This document shows, one piece after another, positions 60,101-64,000 of a stretch of DNA of 64,000 nt. The notes beneath the pieces are model-generated. The model ran no database searches and was not told the origin of the DNA. It worked only from the letters and a program-made list of their open reading frames with translations. Position 1 is the first letter of the stretch. Each line of letters starts with the position of its first letter. Location: NCBI GenBank assembly GCA_902728285.1, contig CACVBU010000402.1, positions 789,930 to 853,929 on the forward strand, written 5' to 3'. The position numbers and the translations under genes were made by a program. This stretch comes from Clytia hemisphaerica (Eukaryota; Cnidaria; Hydrozoa; Leptothecata; Clytiidae).

Positions 60101-60543
60101 TTATTAAAATGGATAAAATATAACGCATTGCATAACATCTGCATTAACTTCTTGTTTTCTCCCATTGAGAAATTGATGTTACGGTTACACAATAAACCAG
60201 CTAGATCATGCTCACAAAATTCAAATACCAAATAAATGCTTGGTCTCTGGCGATTGAAACCAGATGCTTTCGTCCGACAAATCTCTAACAAATTGACAAT
60301 ATTCTCGTGTTGAAGTAATTTCAAAATTTTGATTTCTCGCAATGCAGTAATCGGAAACCCTTCTTTTTCGTTTTCCATTAAGATTTTCTTTAAAGCCACT
60401 ATACGTTGTGTTTTACGGTTTCGTGCTTTGAATACTTCACCAAATGTTCCTTGACCAACTTTGGTGAGTCTCTCATATTTACCAACTTCATCACAGAAAG
60501 GGAATTCAGTATCTCCGCCACTACTTGTCGTTGAAGCTGCCAT
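57133..60543 (-). CDS. CDK9: Cyclin-dependent kinase 9 (P-TEFb catalytic subunit)
   Basis: Two exons (59981-60543 and 57133-57718, phase-2 intron of 2.26 kb) encode 382 residues, against 372 in human CDK9. With cyclin T it forms P-TEFb, which phosphorylates the RNA polymerase II C-terminal domain and pause factors to release elongation. Visible motifs are the glycine loop GQGTFGEVF (30-38), catalytic K52 in VALKK, PITALRE at 64-70 (the family's signature), HRDMKAANVL with D153, DFG at 171-173, and the activation-loop YTNRVVTLWYRPPE with T190 at the place of human Thr186. The C-terminal part keeps WGAGCIMAE, MQGNTEQ, LNHDFFWSDP and the terminal FDRVF. No key residue is missing. The first ~20 residues are Ser/Thr-rich and longer than in vertebrates. 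The 5' end is taken from the first ATG in frame before the kinase domain. Confidence 0.97.
58231..59308. repeat. ~1.08 kb inverted repeat in the CDK9 intron
   Basis: The outer ends TAGTCCAGGGAAAGTGTGC and GCACACTTTCCCTGGACTA are mirrored, and similarity runs through both arms (for example AAGCCTCTGACCCACTTCCG against its complement near 59195). Inside each arm a ~145-bp module (ACAGACCAG, CATGTCATATGATATA, CGTTGGAAAGGTTTT, TCTGAAAATGGACTGGGTCC) is repeated: two modules in the left arm (to ~58695), three in the right. No frame codes for a known protein; matching frames on both strands follow from the inversion. Confidence 0.85.
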
Positions 60544-60703
60544 TATGGATTTTGATTATGTTCGGTTTTATTTAGACTACAAGATACTTTGTTGGATTTT
60601 GTTTGGTAATTATTTGAATTTATCTGAGGAGAAAAGAACATGTGTGAGAAAAATGTAATATAATTGAAATTTTCAGTGATGGATATTGATCGTCGTTATT
60701 GAT

Positions 60704-61937
60704 ACAGTGTGTTCAGAAAAAAACGGATAGTAAAGCAAACTTCCATGGAATGACCCCCCCCCAGCTCGCAGGAGGGGGGTTACAATCAAAATCTTCCTGA
60801 AAAAGGCTGGGGCTGGATTTTTTTTAATTACAGGGGGTACCTATGATTTCAGGGGGTATTTATGATCTCTGGGGGTACCAAGTGTAGTGTGATTTATATC
60901 TATATGGTTAACTTCCCACCCTCACTTTTGTACATTATACAGTTACATTGGAAATATATTTGAAAGCTTAATGAAATTTTGGGGGTACCTGAAGATTTAC
61001 TCAAGTCACAGGGGGTACCAATCACAGGGGGTACCTACTAATGTCTGTTGTTTGGGGGTACCTAAAATTCAGGGGGTACCTATTTTTTTAGGGGGCACCT
61101 AAACCCCTGGTCCATGGCATGTTATTTCTTAAATGGCACTGAAATCAGCACATTACTAAAATTAGAAAAACGATCAAGCTGAAACGAAAAAAAAAACTCG
61201 AGAGAAAATGAAGTGAAATATTTACCAGCTATTCGTGCAAAAAAATATGTAAGAAAAAATCCGATACATTTCCAGTATTTTCGGCTGGAAAAAACTTTCA
61301 TGAAAAATAGGACTCACATTTTAAGGTATTGCTTAAATGCATCTTTGTGTTACAAATTTGAAAAAAACTAATAAACCAATCCCGAGAAAAGGCCAAAAAA
61401 AAAAGTAGTTTTGTTTCCGGAAATGCGGGTGACGAAAAAAAATCTCACCCGGGCGGCCGGAAAATATTTTTTTTTTTCAATTTTCCTAGAAAAACTCTAA
61501 TTGACGTGTACGAAAAAATAATCCAGGTTCGATGTCTCTTTACTTGAAAAAACGAAATTTTAAGAAGAAGCTGTACTCTAAGGTAATTCTATTCACAACA
61601 ACATAAAACAGGAAAGTAGAAAACATTTGTGACAGAAGATTTTCTTTTTCAAAACACAAGTGACATACGTAAATCTTTGAATACAATCGTTAAATGGATC
61701 TTCGATTGCACAAAAAAAAAAGTTTTTTTCTATTTGCGGCCGGGTGAGATATATTTTTTTCCAAAAAAAAGTTCACCCGGCCGATTTCCGGAAACAAGAC
61801 TACTTTTTTTTGTGGCCAAACCTTGCATCAGACGGACGGACGAGCAAATGTTAATTTTAAGTAAAATACCTCCAGGTAGGTCCAAAAGGGATCTTTGATC
61901 ATATCAAATTTAATCTACTTTTTCCGAACACACTGTA
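60704..61937. mobile_element. Tc1/mariner-type TIR element, 1.23 kb, with GGGGTACC words
   Basis: TACAGTGTGTTCAGAAAAAAA at the left is mirrored by TTTTTCCGAACACACTGTA at the right, with TA at each border. The CAGTGTGTTC-type end and TA target fit the Tc1/mariner group. The left third (60820-61110) carries nine GGGGGTACC or close words. The right half holds an inner inverted repeat (GTTTCCGGAAATGCGGGTGA at 61420 against GGCCGATTTCCGGAAAC at 61780). No transposase frame remains. Confidence 0.75.
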
Positions 61938-62339
61938 AGAACAAAGAAGGCAATTTTGCAATTTTAGGATCGATATCAATAAATTGAAGGACAAATCAGT
62001 TCCAGCCGTAATAAAAAAACATTGAATAAAATGAATATACTTCAAATGTTGATAAATTTGTCTGCAAAATCCTAATATTATAAAATCTTTCTCCTAGAAA
62101 TTCGTTAAAATATGATAAAAATGAAAATGCTAGGCTATAATTTGCACACTATACTATTTTCTTCTACGATGCATAAAAAATCAAACCCTATTAAAAATTG
62201 ACAGTCAGGAAGTCACAACATTCTGCTTCAGTCTAGTTCAATTGTAGAGCTTGAATTAAATAAGCTGTACACGTCGTGTTATAGGTAATGATGATTATTA
62301 CTTAAATATTTTGAAGTTTGTGTTGGCTTTCCTAGTTTG

Positions 62340-62490
62340 AGACTTCCTTTTTTTTGGGGGGGGGGCATTCTCAAAAATGATCAAAAGGAAGGGGAGGAGG
62401 AGAAGGTAAAAAGGGGGAAATGACACAAGGGAGGGGGTAAGAAAATGAGGTCTCCTAATAGGTAGGTAATAAAAAGGGGGAAGTCAAATA
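62340..62490 (+). repeat. Purine-rich G/A tract
   Basis: After TTTTTTTTGGGGGGGGGG the sequence is nearly all purine for over 100 bases (AAGGAAGGGGAGGAGGAGAA, AGGGAGGGGGTAAGAAAATG). Such tracts can form triplex or G-quadruplex structures. No function is claimed here. Confidence 0.7.
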
Positions 62491-63114
62491 GGGATGTATA
62501 ATGTCCTATGTTTGAAATAATCAATAAAATAGACATGGTTCAAGAAACTAATAATATATCTGCCTCAGTGTTATTAACAATGATAAATTTAGTATTTGAA
62601 AAAAAAAGTTCAATAAATAATCCAAAGCCAAAAATCATTTACATGCATCATCACTTTAACGTCTGAGAATGACAATAGCGGGATTATGTATTGGTGATAT
62701 TCTACGGCTACAGTTACAGGGCTACCCATGCAGGTCGTCACCAAAGGCGACATGTTGTTGTCTACTTTGCTCTGTACAGGAAAAACACCAAAACACTGTA
62801 TAAGCAAAGTCGACATAATGCCGTACTTCAAATCTCGAGCTTGCTTTCACCCGCCATTACTTGCCTTACTCGCCATTTTCCTCGCCCTGCCTCGCCACTT
62901 TAACCGCAGCCGTAGGCGTAGAGAATTCCAGATACATAATCTCGCTAATGTGGGTCCTTTGGTGGTTTAATAGTTAGTATGATTCTCTACTAAAACATTA
63001 TTCTTTGATTAAGTAACCCATTGAATAAACGTTTGTGCAATGACTGTGATAATCATATACCAGAATATTTAAAGAGAGTAATCATTTCCAATCTTCCTCG
63101 TTTCATCCCTATTC

Positions 63115-63966
63115 CTACGATTCGTGATTCAATTCGGCAATCATCGAAGGTGTGCAAGGAATATATCTGTGGCTAATCTTGAATAGACATTCATAAGCAG
63201 CGTAAAAGCACCCAGCACCCATGGCAAAACCAAGAAGTTTCTGAGACAATGTATGGAAATATAAACAAGTGAAAAATAACATGATTTCCCATAACAACAT
63301 CAATAAAATAAGCATCATGCTGAGTCCTTCGATTAGATTCTCGAAGACCTCTTCACGTATAGGCACACCAAGGACGTACCTGACACCTTTGCCACGTTGT
63401 GGATCGGCAGGTTGAGTGACACCATTATGATTACACGTCACAATATTGGTAGAACAATTTAATTCTTCATTTATGATCATTATACAGAAAGTGAGTAGAA
63501 AACAGTGTCCAGAAATATCAAATCCATTCCAGATGTAATCATTCCGATGGCAGATTTGTTTTGATGATAGCTCACTTCCACCAACACACGTACCAGTTAG
63601 ATTCTCAATAATTTCAAATCCCTTTGTAAAAACAAACCATAACACGGTACAGACTCCAAGCCTAGACAAATGTTTGTAAAATGTACGCCAGTTGTTGACT
63701 TTTTGTTTAATCAGTAGACTTGTGATATAAGCAGAGAGCAAGATGACAGTCCAACCCCAGCCTTTCTTCACAAAATAAACATTGAAAAAATTCTTACTGT
63801 TGGAAAAGTAAGATGCCGGTAGTGGGAAATAGTCATGCAAAAATGAACCAATGACAAAAGTTATCCAAATCAAAGTAAATTTTGTATTTTTACGCATAAT
63901 CAACATGGTTTGTAACGACTGACGATTTGTTGCAACCCATTCGACAAAATCGTTGAATGAAAACAT
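63115..63966 (-). CDS. FITM2: FIT2-type fat storage-inducing transmembrane protein
   Basis: A single exon of 283 residues (human FITM2 has 262). FIT proteins sit in the ER membrane, act as acyl-CoA diphosphatases and are needed for normal lipid droplet formation. The family signatures are present: WNGFDISGHCFLLT with H154, and YFHTLSQKLLGFAMG with H238, matching the two catalytic His of FIT2 (human 155 and 214). Several membrane segments are visible (about 30-46, 71-87, 104-117, 150-166, 215-236). Between the two His lies a hydrophilic loop of ~45 residues with several Cys and Asn, longer than in vertebrates; this explains the extra length. I chose the ATG at 63966 (MFSFNDF) because an in-frame TGA lies 30 bases upstream with no other ATG between. 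The stop is TAG at 63115. Whether it is FITM1- or FITM2-like cannot be settled, but invertebrates generally keep the FIT2 type. Confidence 0.93.
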   Translation of the reverse strand: MFSFNDFVEWVATNRQSLQTMLIMRKNTKFTLIWITFVIGSFLHDYFPLPASYFSNSKNFFNVYFVKKGWGWTVILLSAYITSLLIKQKVNNWRTFYKHLSRLGVCTVLWFVFTKGFEIIENLTGTCVGGSELSSKQICHRNDYIWNGFDISGHCFLLTFCIMIINEELNCSTNIVTCNHNGVTQPADPQRGKGVRYVLGVPIREEVFENLIEGLSMMLILLMLLWEIMLFFTCLYFHTLSQKLLGFAMGAGCFYAAYECLFKISHRYIPCTPSMIAELNHES

Positions 63967-64000
63967 GGTGCTCAAAGTATTCTCTCCTAATTTAATTCAC

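Larger units (their letters stand above)
60544..63114. other. Region between CDK9 and FITM2-like gene
   Basis: Holds the CDK9 promoter (just above 60543) and the 3' flank of the FITM2-like gene (below 63115). 60704-61937 is a TIR element. 61938-62330 is AT-rich with no feature. 62340-62490 is a purine-rich G/A tract. 62500-63110 has no supported exon. The promoters cannot be delimited from sequence alone. Confidence 0.5.

Noticed and set aside
1..64000. Endogenous virus or retrotransposon coding region
   Set aside because: I looked for reverse transcriptase, integrase, capsid-like or transposase motifs in the translated frames and saw none; all mobile elements found are non-coding.

Overview
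The window is a stretch of animal nuclear genome, AT-rich and intron-rich, with all recognisable genes on the minus strand. GT-AG introns that join exons in frame, a CDK9 orthologue, a FIT2-type lipid-droplet protein, a patched-family transporter and secreted ShKT/chymotrypsin-fold proteases all point to a metazoan. The abundance of short inverted-repeat elements and tRNA-derived SINEs, and a protease carrying an ShKT module, fit an invertebrate (a lophotrochozoan such as a mollusc, or a cnidarian). I cannot name the species from the sequence.

Layout. Positions 1-27230 hold no gene I can support; they contain minisatellites, SINEs and many small inverted-repeat (MITE-like) elements. 27231-43885 holds two serine protease units on the minus strand. 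The upstream unit (38928-43885) is complete: 8 exons, 362 residues, signal peptide, ShKT domain, Thr/Pro-rich linker and catalytic domain. The downstream unit (27231-37786) has a complete catalytic domain in 4 exons but an unresolved 5' end; it may be a separate gene or the second domain of one polyserase-like protein. Its last intron is 7.4 kb and holds a ~7.07 kb TIR-bounded insertion made of a 2 kb tandem array and two nested inverted-repeat elements. 44454-48651 is a complete 7-exon patched-domain gene (934 residues). 48652-57132 has no gene but at least five MITE-like elements, including one with the piggyBac signature (TTAA target site, CCCTTT end). 57133-60543 is CDK9 in two exons (382 residues), with a ~1.08 kb inverted repeat in its intron. 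60704-61937 is a Tc1/mariner-type inverted-repeat element. 63115-63966 is a single-exon FITM2-like gene (283 residues).

The genes show no common pathway: CDK9 acts in nuclear transcription elongation, the FIT2-like protein in ER lipid metabolism, the patched-domain protein in a membrane, and the proteases are secreted. Only the two proteases belong together, as a tandem pair or a fused protein.

The most unusual feature is the non-coding part. At least nine separate repeat families consist of inverted repeats densely filled with one short iterated motif: AACGTT, TAAGAAC, GTAAGCCACA, TCGGACCC, GGGAGTAAT, GGGGTACC, ATCACG, TTCCGAAATACCG and GTGGTAAAACATTTTCAA. The 1.6 kb element filled with GTAAGCCACA, nested inside an element with GGACCC arrays, inside the 7 kb intronic element, is the most striking case.
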